Shown: positions 51,619 to 62,220 of the stretch, one piece after another | Layout of the letters: every line of letters starts with the position of its first letter | Numbering within the stretch: position 1 is the stretch's first letter | NCBI RefSeq assembly: GCF_001570805.1 | Contig: NZ_BCSJ01000003.1 | Location: forward strand, 1-64,000 | DNA: 64,000 nucleotides | Origin: Brevibacterium epidermidis NBRC 14811 | Lineage (GTDB): Bacteria; Actinomycetota; Actinomycetes; Actinomycetales; Brevibacteriaceae | Direction: 5' to 3' | Position numbers and translations under genes: made by a program | The notes under the pieces: model-generated | Told to the model about the DNA's origin: nothing | Databases searched by the model: none | What the model saw: the letters and a program-made list of their open reading frames with translations, nothing else

Positions 51619-53234
51619 CGTGCACTGCCCCGTCCTTGGGAGTATTCGGCTTTGAGTTCTTTGCGGGCGAGTTTGCCGTACGCGGTGACCGGCATGGTGT
51701 CGACGAAGTGGATCTCCTTGGGCACCTTGTACTTGGCCAGCCCGGACTTGCACAGTGCGGTCAGCCGCTCGGCCAGATCCGCACCATCGGCACCGGCCGG
51801 CGACTGTGCGCGTTCGATGACGGCCACGCCGATCTCTCCCCACTGCGGGTCGGGCACGCCGACGACGACGGCCTGGGCCACCTCGGTGTCGGTGAGGAGG
51901 AGTTCTTCGATCTCACGCGGGTAGACGTTCGATCCGCCGGAGATGTACATATCGGATTTCCGGCCGGTGAGGAACAGGTATCCGCGTTCGTCGAGGTAGC
52001 CGACGTCGCCGGTGTGGAAGAGCCCTCCGGCAAAGGATTCGGCGTTGGCATCGGGGCGGCCGAGGTAGCCGGCGCACACAGTCGGTCCGGCCACGCAGAC
52101 TTCGCCCTGCTCACCGGCGGGCAGCTGCGTTCCGCCTTCGTCGACGATGACGATCTCGACTCCGGTGCGGGCACGACCGCAGGTGCCGATTCCGGCGTCG
52201 TCGACGGGGATAGTCCCGTGGTCTTCGGGGCGGAGGATCGTGATCGCTCCGGTCACCTCGGCGAGTCCGAAGTACTGGACGAGGCAGGGTCCGAGCCGGT
52301 CGAGCGCCCGGGCCTGGTCGGCCGCGAGCATCGGAGCTCCGGCGTAGATGACGCGCTCCAAGGTGTGGTCCTCGGGTCCGCGGCCGCTCGGGTAGCCGGC
52401 GGCGATGCGGTTGAGGATGGTCGGGACGGTGAAGGCGTTCGTAATGCCGTAGCCGTCGATGGCCGGCCACAGTGTTTCCACGCTGGGCTTGCCACCTGGG
52501 TGGATGATCGACGGGGTGCCGCCGAAGACCTGCCCGAGCATGTGGATGCCCGCCCCGTGCGACAGCGGCGCGAGCACAAGGGACGCTCCGGTCTCATCCT
52601 CGTTGGGGAAGAGGTCGCAGCGATGGTTCATCAGCACCGCGCCGAGGTGGCGGTGCGTGAACGTCGCGGCCTTGGGTCGGCCGGTCGACCCGGAGGTGAA
52701 GAAGTACCAGCACGGGTCGTCTTCGTCGACCGTCGAGTCGACGGCTTCGGTCGGCACGGCGCCGGCCTGGGCCGTGGGCAGGTCCCCGATCCAGAAGACG
52801 GGGCCGGTGAAGCCGGTGTCTTTGAGAGCGGTGACGAAGTCGGCGTGGGCGCGGTCGGCGATGACGGCGGCGGGGGCCACCTCGGCGCTGATGCCGAGCA
52901 GCTCCTCGGTCGACAGGGCCGCGTTCGGTGGGGCAATGACGCCGCCGGAGCGCAGGATGCCCCAGAAGGATTGGATCACCTCGGCGTGGTTGGCCGAGAC
53001 GAGGAGGACGGTGTCGCGGCGGTCGACTCCACCGGTCTGCAGGGCGGCGGCGAGCGCTTCGGCGCGGGCGTCGAGTTCGGCCCAGGTCCACCGCTGCCCG
53101 TGATCGTCGTCGACGACGGCGAGGCGGTCGGGGATCCGGCGGGCGGTCTGGGTGAGGAAGTGGGAGACGTTGACCCCGCGCCGAGGTGTGGGTGTGAAGG
53201 CCCTCGCCGGGGATGTCTGGGAGATGGCGCGCAT
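51615..53234 (-). CDS. Acyl-CoA synthetase (AMP-forming ligase)
   Basis: ANL-superfamily ligase of 539 residues: the P-loop FFTSGSTGRPKAATFTHRH, the YFGLAEVTGAITIL adenylate motif, FHTGDVGYLDERGYLFLTGRKSD and the C-terminal Lys in AYGKLARKEL are all present. It activates a carboxylic acid to its CoA ester via an acyl-adenylate. Start (ATG 53234) overlaps the thiolase stop by 1 nt (TGATG). The acid imported by the downstream TRAP system is the natural substrate. Class (fatty, aromatic or other) cannot be told by eye. Confidence 0.9.
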   Translation of the reverse strand: MRAISQTSPARAFTPTPRRGVNVSHFLTQTARRIPDRLAVVDDDHGQRWTWAELDARAEALAAALQTGGVDRRDTVLLVSANHAEVIQSFWGILRSGGVIAPPNAALSTEELLGISAEVAPAAVIADRAHADFVTALKDTGFTGPVFWIGDLPTAQAGAVPTEAVDSTVDEDDPCWYFFTSGSTGRPKAATFTHRHLGAVLMNHRCDLFPNEDETGASLVLAPLSHGAGIHMLGQVFGGTPSIIHPGGKPSVETLWPAIDGYGITNAFTVPTILNRIAAGYPSGRGPEDHTLERVIYAGAPMLAADQARALDRLGPCLVQYFGLAEVTGAITILRPEDHGTIPVDDAGIGTCGRARTGVEIVIVDEGGTQLPAGEQGEVCVAGPTVCAGYLGRPDANAESFAGGLFHTGDVGYLDERGYLFLTGRKSDMYISGGSNVYPREIEELLLTDTEVAQAVVVGVPDPQWGEIGVAVIERAQSPAGADGADLAERLTALCKSGLAKYKVPKEIHFVDTMPVTAYGKLARKELKAEYSQGRGSAR

Positions 53235-54397
53235 CAGCGGACGCGCTCGAGGACGGAGGCGAAGTTCGACACGGCGGCACCGCCCATATTGAAGACTCCG
53301 GCGAGTTCCGGGGACTCGACCTGGATGCCGGGTGAGCGACCGGTCAGTTGGGCGGCGGCCAGGGCGTGCATGGACACACCGGTGGCGCCGATGGGGTGGC
53401 CTTTGGCTTTGAGCCCGCCGGAGGGGTTGACTGGCAGCCGACCGCCGACCTCGGTGGCACCGTCGTCGAGCAGGGTGTGTCCCTGGCCAGGGGCGGCGAG
53501 GCCGAAGGCTTCGTATTCGAGGAGTTCGGCGATGGTGAAGCAGTCATGAGTTTCGAGGAAGTCGAGCTCGTCGATGCCGATGCCGGCAGCTGTGAGCGCC
53601 TGGTCCATGGCGGCACGAGCTCCGGCCATCTCGAGCGGGTCGCGTTGGGACAGCGGCAGGACGTCGTTGGCGTTGCCCATGCCTCGCCAGGTCACGGCCA
53701 GTGGCGCGGAGGCGGCGACATCCTCGGCGGCCAGGACCAGCGCCGCGGCTCCGTCGGAGACCATCGAGCAATCGGTGCGGCGCAGGGGTTCGGCGACGTA
53801 CGGGTTCTTCTCGCTCACGGTGTTGCAGAACTCGAAACCGAGGTCCTTCTGCATATGGGCGAGCGGGTTCTGGGCGCCGTTGGCGTGGTTCTTCGCGGCG
53901 ATCTTCGCGAGGGTCGACGAGTGGTCGCCGTACCGGTCGAAGTACTGGCGGGCGATCTCGCCGAAGACTCCGGCGAAGGACTTATAGTGCTCTTCCTCTT
54001 CCCGATAGCTGGCACTGAGCAGGACCTCGTTGACGTCATGACCGGAAGCCTGCGTCATGCGTTCGGCGCCGATGACCAGAGCCGTCTTGTGGCGCCCGGC
54101 GGCGATGGAGTCGTGGGCGGCGAAGATCGCAGCGGAGCCGGTGGCGCAGGCGTTCTCGTGCCGATGGGCCGGTGTGCGCGCGAGTTCGGGGAACACGGTG
54201 CCCGGCAGCGCGGCTTCGAAGCCCTGGCGGGAGAGTCCGTTGTTGAAGACGCCGACGTGGATGACGTCGATGTCGGCCGGTTCCAGTCCCGCCTCGGCGA
54301 TGGCGTCGCGGGCGACGTCGGCCATCATCTGGGGCAGCGGTGATTCGGACCGGCCGAACTTGCCGTGGGACCAACCGATGATCGCAGGTGAGGACAT
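53234..54397 (-). CDS. Thiolase-family (SCP2-type) acetyl-CoA acetyltransferase
   Basis: A 387-residue thiolase-like enzyme. The nucleophilic Cys is in RHENACATGSAAIFAAHD, the His in ETHDCFTIAELLEYEA, and GGLKAKGHPIGATGVS is the signature near the end. Form and length match the SCP2/lipid-transfer thiolase subgroup seen in steroid and side-chain degradation. It would cleave a 3-ketoacyl-CoA made by the SDRs. ATG at 54397 behind CGAAGGAG. First gene of the leftward operon thiolase - ligase - SDR - TRAP - SDR. Confidence 0.88.
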   Translation of the reverse strand: MSSPAIIGWSHGKFGRSESPLPQMMADVARDAIAEAGLEPADIDVIHVGVFNNGLSRQGFEAALPGTVFPELARTPAHRHENACATGSAAIFAAHDSIAAGRHKTALVIGAERMTQASGHDVNEVLLSASYREEEEHYKSFAGVFGEIARQYFDRYGDHSSTLAKIAAKNHANGAQNPLAHMQKDLGFEFCNTVSEKNPYVAEPLRRTDCSMVSDGAAALVLAAEDVAASAPLAVTWRGMGNANDVLPLSQRDPLEMAGARAAMDQALTAAGIGIDELDFLETHDCFTIAELLEYEAFGLAAPGQGHTLLDDGATEVGGRLPVNPSGGLKAKGHPIGATGVSMHALAAAQLTGRSPGIQVESPELAGVFNMGGAAVSNFASVLERVR

Positions 54398-54593
54398 GGA
54401 CACTCCTTCGGGTACCGGGCTCTGCGGAACGAGCACTGTCCTCTCATACTTTCCCGGTCCCATCAGCTGGTCAAAGAAAATCCACCATATGGAACATCGG
54501 TGTCGTGGCGGTCCCTTCTCCACTCACTGCCCCGGCCGCTCCCTCGCCCGGGTCGGCACTGTCGCTTCGGCAGCGCTGCGCTGCCCAGACCCG
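54398..54593 (-). promoter_or_regulatory. Promoter region of the thiolase-ligase operon
   Basis: Upstream of the thiolase gene, TCCACCATATGGA (54481-54493) is a 13-bp dyad with TCCA/TGGA arms, the pattern of many IclR targets. On the leftward strand TTGACC (a good -35) follows it near 54472, and weak AT-rich bases lie 17-20 bp downstream. No IclR gene is in this operon, so the regulator would be distant. Confidence 0.4.
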
Positions 54594-54663
54594 CCGAAAA
54601 ACGCATGGAGCGTCGAGGCACGGGTGTGCGTATGCGTTTCTCGACGCTCCATGCGTTTTTCGG
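54594..54663. repeat. Long palindrome, family B copy 1
   Basis: Perfect 24-bp arms (54594-54617 and 54640-54663), arm start CCGAAAAACGCATGGAGCG, around a 22-nt centre beginning GCACGGGTGTG. A second copy is at 57956-58023. It lies 23 bp beyond the DUF1330 gene stop and upstream of the thiolase promoter region. Confidence 0.87.
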
Positions 54664-54685
54664 TGAACTCCAGCTCTTGCGACGG

Positions 54686-55027
54686 CTAACCGAGCTGTTC
54701 GCGCATGGCCTGTGCCGTGTCCCGGGGGTCGTAGCCCTCAGCCACTCCCTCGACGATGACGATGTCACTGTCGATGTGCCGCGAACGCAGCGGGGCGATG
54801 TCCTGGTAGGCCGGTGAGTCCCACCAGTCATGAGCGTGTCGAGCGTCGGGGAAGGCGATCATGACGACGTGTCCGGGCCACTGTCCTTCCTTCACCTCGT
54901 GAGCGGTTCCGTGGATAAGGAACCGTCCGCCGAAGGGTTCGAAGGTCTCGCCGATCCGGTCGATGTATTCGGCGACGTCGAGGTGCGGTGTGAACTCCTG
55001 CAGATGGGCGATCGCGTAGGCGGTCAT
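54686..55027 (-). CDS. DUF1330 domain protein
   Basis: A 113-residue protein with the dimeric ferredoxin-like fold of DUF1330: AYAIAHLQEFTPHLDVAEYIDRI, GGRFLIHGTAHEVKEG, VVMIAFPDARHAHDWWDSPAYQDIAPLR. Function unknown in the family. It begins 3 bp after the MFS gene stop and ends the operon membrane protein - MFS - DUF1330. A family B palindrome follows. Confidence 0.87.
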   Translation of the reverse strand: MTAYAIAHLQEFTPHLDVAEYIDRIGETFEPFGGRFLIHGTAHEVKEGQWPGHVVMIAFPDARHAHDWWDSPAYQDIAPLRSRHIDSDIVIVEGVAEGYDPRDTAQAMREQLG

Positions 55028-55030
55028 GGT

Positions 55031-56263
55031 TCAGTCTCCTGTGTTGTCTGTGGGTGTCGATAAGTTGCTTTGGGGCGAGGTGCTGCCGCTGTTCCACGCC
55101 TCGCTGGAAGGCGGCGTCCTGCGGACGACCTCCAGCAGAAGCAGGGCGGCCAAGCCGAATCCCGCCGCAGCCAACGGCAGGACCCCGGGCCCAGCTGCGG
55201 AGAGGACGACTCCGCCGACGGCGGCCCCGAAGGCGATGCCCAGGTAGGTCCCCGATGTGTTGAGTGCCAACGCCTGTCCCGCCAATGGCCCGGCCAACGT
55301 GTGCAGGCGCATCTGGATCGCCGGTGAGTTCCAGAAGGCCATCCCGCCCCACACGGTCGTGACGACGAGCACGAGTCCAATGGGCATGGGCCGGGCTGTC
55401 CACATCCCCCACAACGCAACCATCGCGGCGATGATGACGCCGATCCCGAAGAACAGGGCTCGCCCCGGGCCCCATCGGTCTGCGACCTGACCACCGAGCC
55501 AGATTCCGGCCATGCCCGCGAACCCGGAGAGTCCGAATGCCACTCCCCGCTCCTCGACTCCCACTCCGGCAGTCGCGCTGAGATAGGGCGCCAAATAGGT
55601 GAGGACCATCATCGTTCCAGCCATGAGCAGACAGTTTGCCGCGAGACTCACGGCGATCGGCGCACGCGTGAGGCTGCGCAGCTGTTCCGACAATCGTGGA
55701 GCACGCTCACCACGTCCGCCTCCCGGAACGGTGAGGAGGACACCGATGAGCGCGAGCATCCCGGCTACGGCAACCGCCAGGAAGGTCGCCCGCCAGCCGA
55801 ACGCTCCGCCGATCCACGTACCCAGCGGGACTCCCAGCGCGATGGATCCGGTCACCCCGAGAGAGACCGTCGCCAGGTACCGTCCGGTCTTCCCAGCCGG
55901 CGCGTGCGACGCAGCGAAAGCGAAGATGGCCGGAGTGACGCTGGCCGCAGCCGCGGCCGCCACCACCCTCAGGACCATCAGCACGCCGAAGGACGAGGCG
56001 ACCACCGCACCGAGATTCGCTCCCGCGAAGATGATGAGTGCAACGAGGAACAGCCGCCGAGGCGGGACCCGAGCCAGCGCGACAGCTGCCACCGGCGCGG
56101 CCACTGCCACGGTCGCCGAGAACGCCGTGACGAGCTGCCCGGCCTGGCCTTCGGTCACCCCGAGATCGGTCGCGATCTCAGGCAGGATGCCGGCGATGAC
56201 GTAGTCGTCTGTGTAGAGGACGAAGGAGACTGCGAGAAGGACGATGAGCCAGGGCGGCATCAT
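55031..56263 (-). CDS. MFS transporter (DHA1-like, 12 helices)
   Basis: Major facilitator of 410 residues with twelve hydrophobic helices. PPWLIVLLAVSFVLYTDDYVIAGILPEIATDLGV and AVALARVPPRRLFLVALIIF are the usual first helix and motif A region. ASHAPAGKTGRYLATVSLGVTGSIALGVPLGTWIGGAFGW resembles the arabinose/purine-ribonucleoside efflux and drug-export group (motif C-like). It probably exports a small organic compound. ATG overlaps the upstream membrane protein stop by 4 bp. Controlled by the divergent TetR gene, most likely. Confidence 0.87.
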   Translation of the reverse strand: MMPPWLIVLLAVSFVLYTDDYVIAGILPEIATDLGVTEGQAGQLVTAFSATVAVAAPVAAVALARVPPRRLFLVALIIFAGANLGAVVASSFGVLMVLRVVAAAAAASVTPAIFAFAASHAPAGKTGRYLATVSLGVTGSIALGVPLGTWIGGAFGWRATFLAVAVAGMLALIGVLLTVPGGGRGERAPRLSEQLRSLTRAPIAVSLAANCLLMAGTMMVLTYLAPYLSATAGVGVEERGVAFGLSGFAGMAGIWLGGQVADRWGPGRALFFGIGVIIAAMVALWGMWTARPMPIGLVLVVTTVWGGMAFWNSPAIQMRLHTLAGPLAGQALALNTSGTYLGIAFGAAVGGVVLSAAGPGVLPLAAAGFGLAALLLLEVVRRTPPSSEAWNSGSTSPQSNLSTPTDNTGD

Positions 56264-57204
56264 GTCGGCTGCTTCGCGTCATCGCGCCGAAGCCGGCCCA
56301 GCCTGCGCAGGTGGGTTCTCAGCACAGCGAGACCGAAGAGGCTGGCGCCCGGAGTCGCGAGGGCAGCGATCCCGACGACCACCGGCGCAATCTCTCCGCC
56401 TTGAGCGAGGAGGATCTGCGTCGGTCCCTGGAGAGCCACAACGCAGCACCCGGTCCACGTCACCAGCCACGCCGCGCGCGGCCATCGTCCAAGGTGGCGG
56501 GAGAGCAGCGGACACAGCAGGGAGAGAAAGCCCAGCAGAGCTGTCGCCGCCAGCACCATCCGCTGTGCCGGCTGCTCCATTCCCTGGGGCCCGGTGCTTC
56601 CCGGTCCCGCAATCGCCCAGAAGGCCATGGCACAGCTGAAGGGCAGGATGCCGAGCGCACCGCAGACGATCATGGTCGGCGACGGTGCCGGGGGCGGAGT
56701 GTTCAGAAGATCGCCCCAGCGCCGGATCACATAGGCTCCGACGACGATCGCCATCGCCACGCCCAGAGCGCAGAATCCGGCGTAGACAAGCCCGAACACC
56801 CAGGGATGCATTCCCTGTTCGGCCAGTCGCACCTCTCCTTCGATGAGCGCCTGAATGAGAATGCCCGGCGGCAGTCCCAGCAGTATCGGACCGAGGAGCC
56901 CGGCCGCTCCGGCTCCGAGCACGAACACCACAGGTGCCGGAATGCGTCGCGCCCACGGTCGTGTCAGCGCCACCACGAAGGCCACGCCTACCACCATCAT
57001 CGCGAGAGTGATGGTGTTTCCGATGAGAAAGCGCGGCGCAAGCATTCCTTCGCCTCCGGCCGACGTGGTCGAACCGACCGACGAACCGCTCAGCCACAGG
57101 ACCTTGAAGACGAGATACGGCAGAACCGCGACGATCGCCGTGATGATGGCGGCGCGCTGCAGCGATGTCACAGGTGCAGGTGCTGATATCCGTGCGTTCG
57201 TCAC
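56260..57204 (-). CDS. Multi-pass membrane protein, unknown
   Basis: A 314-residue protein with about eight hydrophobic segments and short loops; no domain recognised. The first helix follows a short basic start; a Gly/Ser-rich external loop (SGSSVGSTTSAGGEG) and a Pro-rich cytoplasmic loop (TPPPAPSPT) are visible. GTG start at 57204 with GGGAG 5 nt upstream. Co-transcribed and translation-coupled with the MFS gene, and both are divergent from a TetR gene. It may be a partner or an auxiliary small-molecule carrier. Confidence 0.7.
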   Translation of the reverse strand: MTNARISAPAPVTSLQRAAIITAIVAVLPYLVFKVLWLSGSSVGSTTSAGGEGMLAPRFLIGNTITLAMMVVGVAFVVALTRPWARRIPAPVVFVLGAGAAGLLGPILLGLPPGILIQALIEGEVRLAEQGMHPWVFGLVYAGFCALGVAMAIVVGAYVIRRWGDLLNTPPPAPSPTMIVCGALGILPFSCAMAFWAIAGPGSTGPQGMEQPAQRMVLAATALLGFLSLLCPLLSRHLGRWPRAAWLVTWTGCCVVALQGPTQILLAQGGEIAPVVVGIAALATPGASLFGLAVLRTHLRRLGRLRRDDAKQPT

Positions 57205-57218
57205 GGCGACTCCCGAAT

Positions 57219-57234
57219 TAGAGGACGTTCTCTA
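57219..57234. promoter_or_regulatory. TetR operator in the divergent promoter
   Basis: TAGAGGACGTTCTCTA is a 16-bp palindrome with one mismatched pair, 14 bp from the membrane protein start. A further TCTCTAG half-site lies at 57243-57249. It sits between the MFS operon and the TetR gene (57345), the usual place for a TetR autoregulatory site. Confidence 0.68.
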
Positions 57235-57344
57235 GATGCTAGTCTCTAGTTTGAGGTACGGTGGCTCGACGGTCAACCCTTCGAACGAGAATCCCCGATT
57301 CGCCGGACTGATCCGAACACCTGGAGCGAGAGGACGTGACAAGC

Positions 57345-57938
57345 ATGGCGAAACGCGCACTCTATTCGCGGGACGATATTCTCTCGGCGGCCATCAGCGC
57401 TGTCGGCCGACGCGGCCATGCCGCCACAGTGGCCGATGTGACGCATGAGCTCGGTGCACCGTCGGGTTCGATCTACCACCGCTTCCCGACTCGGGAGTCG
57501 CTGTTCGCTTCTGCCTGGATCCGGTGCGTGCACCGATTCCACGACACGTTTGCAGCGATCACGGATGTCGATGACCCGCTCGAGGCGATCGTCGAGACCG
57601 GCCTGCTCATCCCCCGGTTCTGTCGAGAGAATCCCGACGAGGCCCGGACTCTCACCCTCTACCGGCACTCAGAATTGCTCGCCGACCCGCCCAAGGGACT
57701 GCTCGATGACCTCACCGGACTCAATGACCCGGTGGCCGCCCTCTTCACCGACCTCACCCGACGCCGATTCGGCGAGGTCACCCCTCGCAGCGTCGAACTC
57801 GTCGCCCTGGCCTGCCGCGAGACTCCGTACGGCATGGTGCGCGGCCTCATCGGCGGCGAGATCCCGGCCTGGCTCGACCAGCCGATCGCCGCAGCGATCA
57901 CCGCGGTCGCCTCGTTGGACCCCTCAGCCGACCACTGA
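57345..57938 (+). CDS. TetR-family transcriptional regulator
   Basis: A 197-residue repressor: DDILSAAISAVGRRGHAATVADVTHELGAPSGSIYHRFPTRESLFASAW is the canonical TetR helix-turn-helix. The C-terminal ligand domain has no recognisable subfamily. ATG at 57345 with AGAGGA about 10 nt upstream; a GTG at 57336 is too close. It is divergent from the membrane protein - MFS - DUF1330 operon, which it should repress through the dyad at 57219. A family B palindrome follows its stop. Confidence 0.88.
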   Translation: MAKRALYSRDDILSAAISAVGRRGHAATVADVTHELGAPSGSIYHRFPTRESLFASAWIRCVHRFHDTFAAITDVDDPLEAIVETGLLIPRFCRENPDEARTLTLYRHSELLADPPKGLLDDLTGLNDPVAALFTDLTRRRFGEVTPRSVELVALACRETPYGMVRGLIGGEIPAWLDQPIAAAITAVASLDPSADH

Positions 57939-57955
57939 GTTCTGCGCCTTCCCGC

Positions 57956-58023
57956 CGAGAAACGCATGGAGCGTCGAGAAACGGGTGTGTACCCCCGTGT
58001 CTCGACGCTCCATGCGCTTTTCG
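57956..58023. repeat. Long palindrome, family B copy 2
   Basis: Arms 57956-57979 and 58000-58023 pair at 22 of 24 bases, arm core ACGCATGGAGCGTCGAG. The 20-nt centre (ACGGGTGTGTACCCCCGTG) can itself fold and starts ACGGGTGTG like copy 1. It is placed between the TetR gene and the convergent dimethylglycine oxidase gene. Confidence 0.85.
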
Positions 58024-58071
58024 ATGAATTCCGGCGGCGACTCCTCGCTGAGAATTCGAGTCGCCCCGGCA

Positions 58072-60705
<2,634 letters not shown>

Positions 60706-62220
60706 TCAGGCGTCGATGACGAGGTCGGTCTTCGCCGTCGAACAGCACGGCAGGAACTTCCCCGCGTCGATCTCTCGGGCGCGGATGCCGCCCAGATGGT
60801 TCATCTCGACATCGCCGTCGAGTTTGACGACCTTGCAGGATCCGCACATGCCCTCCTGACAGTTCGCGGGGATCTTCACCCCCGCCTTCCGCGCAGCCTG
60901 GAGGACCGTTTCGTCCTCCCCGACGCAGACGTTGAGGCCGGTGCGCACGAACGACATCGTGTGCTCACCCTGCCCCACAGTAGGCAGTGCGGCCGGGTCG
61001 ACGACGGCGATTTCGTCATCGTCGCCCGCATCCCCCGCCGAGGCGGCCGCCCCATCCCCGGCCGGGACCGCGGTCCCAGCGTCGGACGCAGATCCGGGAT
61101 CTGCCTCGGCGAGATTCTCATCGGTGACGCCGACAACCTCGATCTCGACGTCATCCTCGACGGGAACAACCGCCTCGGCGTCGACCGCTTCGGTCGGTGC
61201 CCCGACGGCCTCGACCGGTCCGTCTGCGTCGTACTCGGGTTCGTACATGTCGAGCGCGGCCGGCTGGGACTCGAAGTACTCCTCGGTCGTCGCCGCGATC
61301 TCCTCGGCGATCTCACCGGCGATGGCGACTTCCTCAGCGTATTCGGCACGGATCTCACGGTCGCCGGAGAAGAACTCCATGAACACCGAGGTGTCGTCGA
61401 CGCCGACGGTGCGCAGCAGTTCGGTCGCCGAATTGAGGTACCCTTCCGGACCGCAGGCGAAGACCTGCCGACCGTTGGCGTCGGGGACGAGCTCCTCGAG
61501 CAGCGACGTCGACAGGCGTCCCGTCCGTCCCTCCCATTCGTCGCCGCATTCCCGATCACCGAGGCAGTAGATGACCTTGATCCGGAAATCCACGTTCGCG
61601 AGGAAGTCGAGTTCCTCGGAGAAGGCGAAGGAGTCGGGTGCGGCTCCGTGGTAGAGGAGGACGACATCGGCTTGGCCGGGCAGCGAATGCACGGTGCGGA
61701 TCATCGACATCAGCGGGGTGATCCCGGCTCCGGCCGCGAGCAGCAGGAACCGTGCCCTCCGGTCGTAATCTGCGAGGTGGAACGCACCGACCGGGCCGAG
61801 CATGTCGAGGACAGTGCCGGGGCGGAGGTGGTCATGCGCCCATGGCGACACCTTGCCATTGGGGTCGCGTTTGATCGTGATCGAGAACGTCCACGGCTCG
61901 GTCGGGGCCGAGGAGATCGAATAGCTGCGCGACACCGGCTCGGCATCGGGTCCGTCGATGGGGAAGTCGATGTTGATGTACTGCCCCGACCGGAACGCCA
62001 GGGGCGCCCCGTCCATGCGACGGAAGACGAAGACCATCATCCCTCCCGCCTCGGGGATGGTCTCCACGCATTCGGCGGCGAACTCCTGCGGGTGCCACGG
62101 ACCCAGCGCGGTGGCGGCTCCGGCCGGCTCCGAGGCGCTCGAAAGCACGCGGTTCCAGGGCATCTCCAGTCCGCGCACCCGCTGAGCCAGCGGCAGCGCG
62201 GGCACAGCGGAGGATCTCAT
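60706..62220 (-). CDS. gbcB: Glycine betaine monooxygenase reductase (GbcB-like) with long acidic linker
   Basis: Electron-transfer partner of the Rieske oxygenase, 504 residues (about 370 is usual). It has an FAD domain (FRSGQYINIDFPI, RSYSISSAP), an NAD domain (LLAAGAGITPLMSMIRT) and a C-terminal plant-type 2Fe-2S domain (PANCQEGMCGSCK and the final CC pair, about residues 420-504). Between these lies an acidic Glu/Asp/Ala-rich linker of over 100 residues, about 300-415. It contains LAEADPGSAS and GDGAAASAGD, encoded by an inverted GC-repeat unit (61032-61113). Overlaps gbcA by 4 bp. Confidence 0.9.
   Translation of the reverse strand: MRSSAVPALPLAQRVRGLEMPWNRVLSSASEPAGAATALGPWHPQEFAAECVETIPEAGGMMVFVFRRMDGAPLAFRSGQYINIDFPIDGPDAEPVSRSYSISSAPTEPWTFSITIKRDPNGKVSPWAHDHLRPGTVLDMLGPVGAFHLADYDRRARFLLLAAGAGITPLMSMIRTVHSLPGQADVVLLYHGAAPDSFAFSEELDFLANVDFRIKVIYCLGDRECGDEWEGRTGRLSTSLLEELVPDANGRQVFACGPEGYLNSATELLRTVGVDDTSVFMEFFSGDREIRAEYAEEVAIAGEIAEEIAATTEEYFESQPAALDMYEPEYDADGPVEAVGAPTEAVDAEAVVPVEDDVEIEVVGVTDENLAEADPGSASDAGTAVPAGDGAAASAGDAGDDDEIAVVDPAALPTVGQGEHTMSFVRTGLNVCVGEDETVLQAARKAGVKIPANCQEGMCGSCKVVKLDGDVEMNHLGGIRAREIDAGKFLPCCSTAKTDLVIDA
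61032..61113. repeat. In-frame inverted repeat unit inside gbcB
   Basis: CGCCGAGGCGG (61036-61046) faces CTGCCTCGGCG (61101-61111, one mismatch) around 54 nt. The left end CCCCCGCCGAGGCGGCCGC is identical to that of the unit in tctB at 24110, and the encoded peptides are alike (LAEAxPGS ... GDGAAASAG). Confidence 0.75.

Noticed and set aside
54594..58023. Composite transposon bounded by family B palindromes
   Set aside because: No transposase or integrase and no target-site duplication seen; kept only as an open question in the findings.
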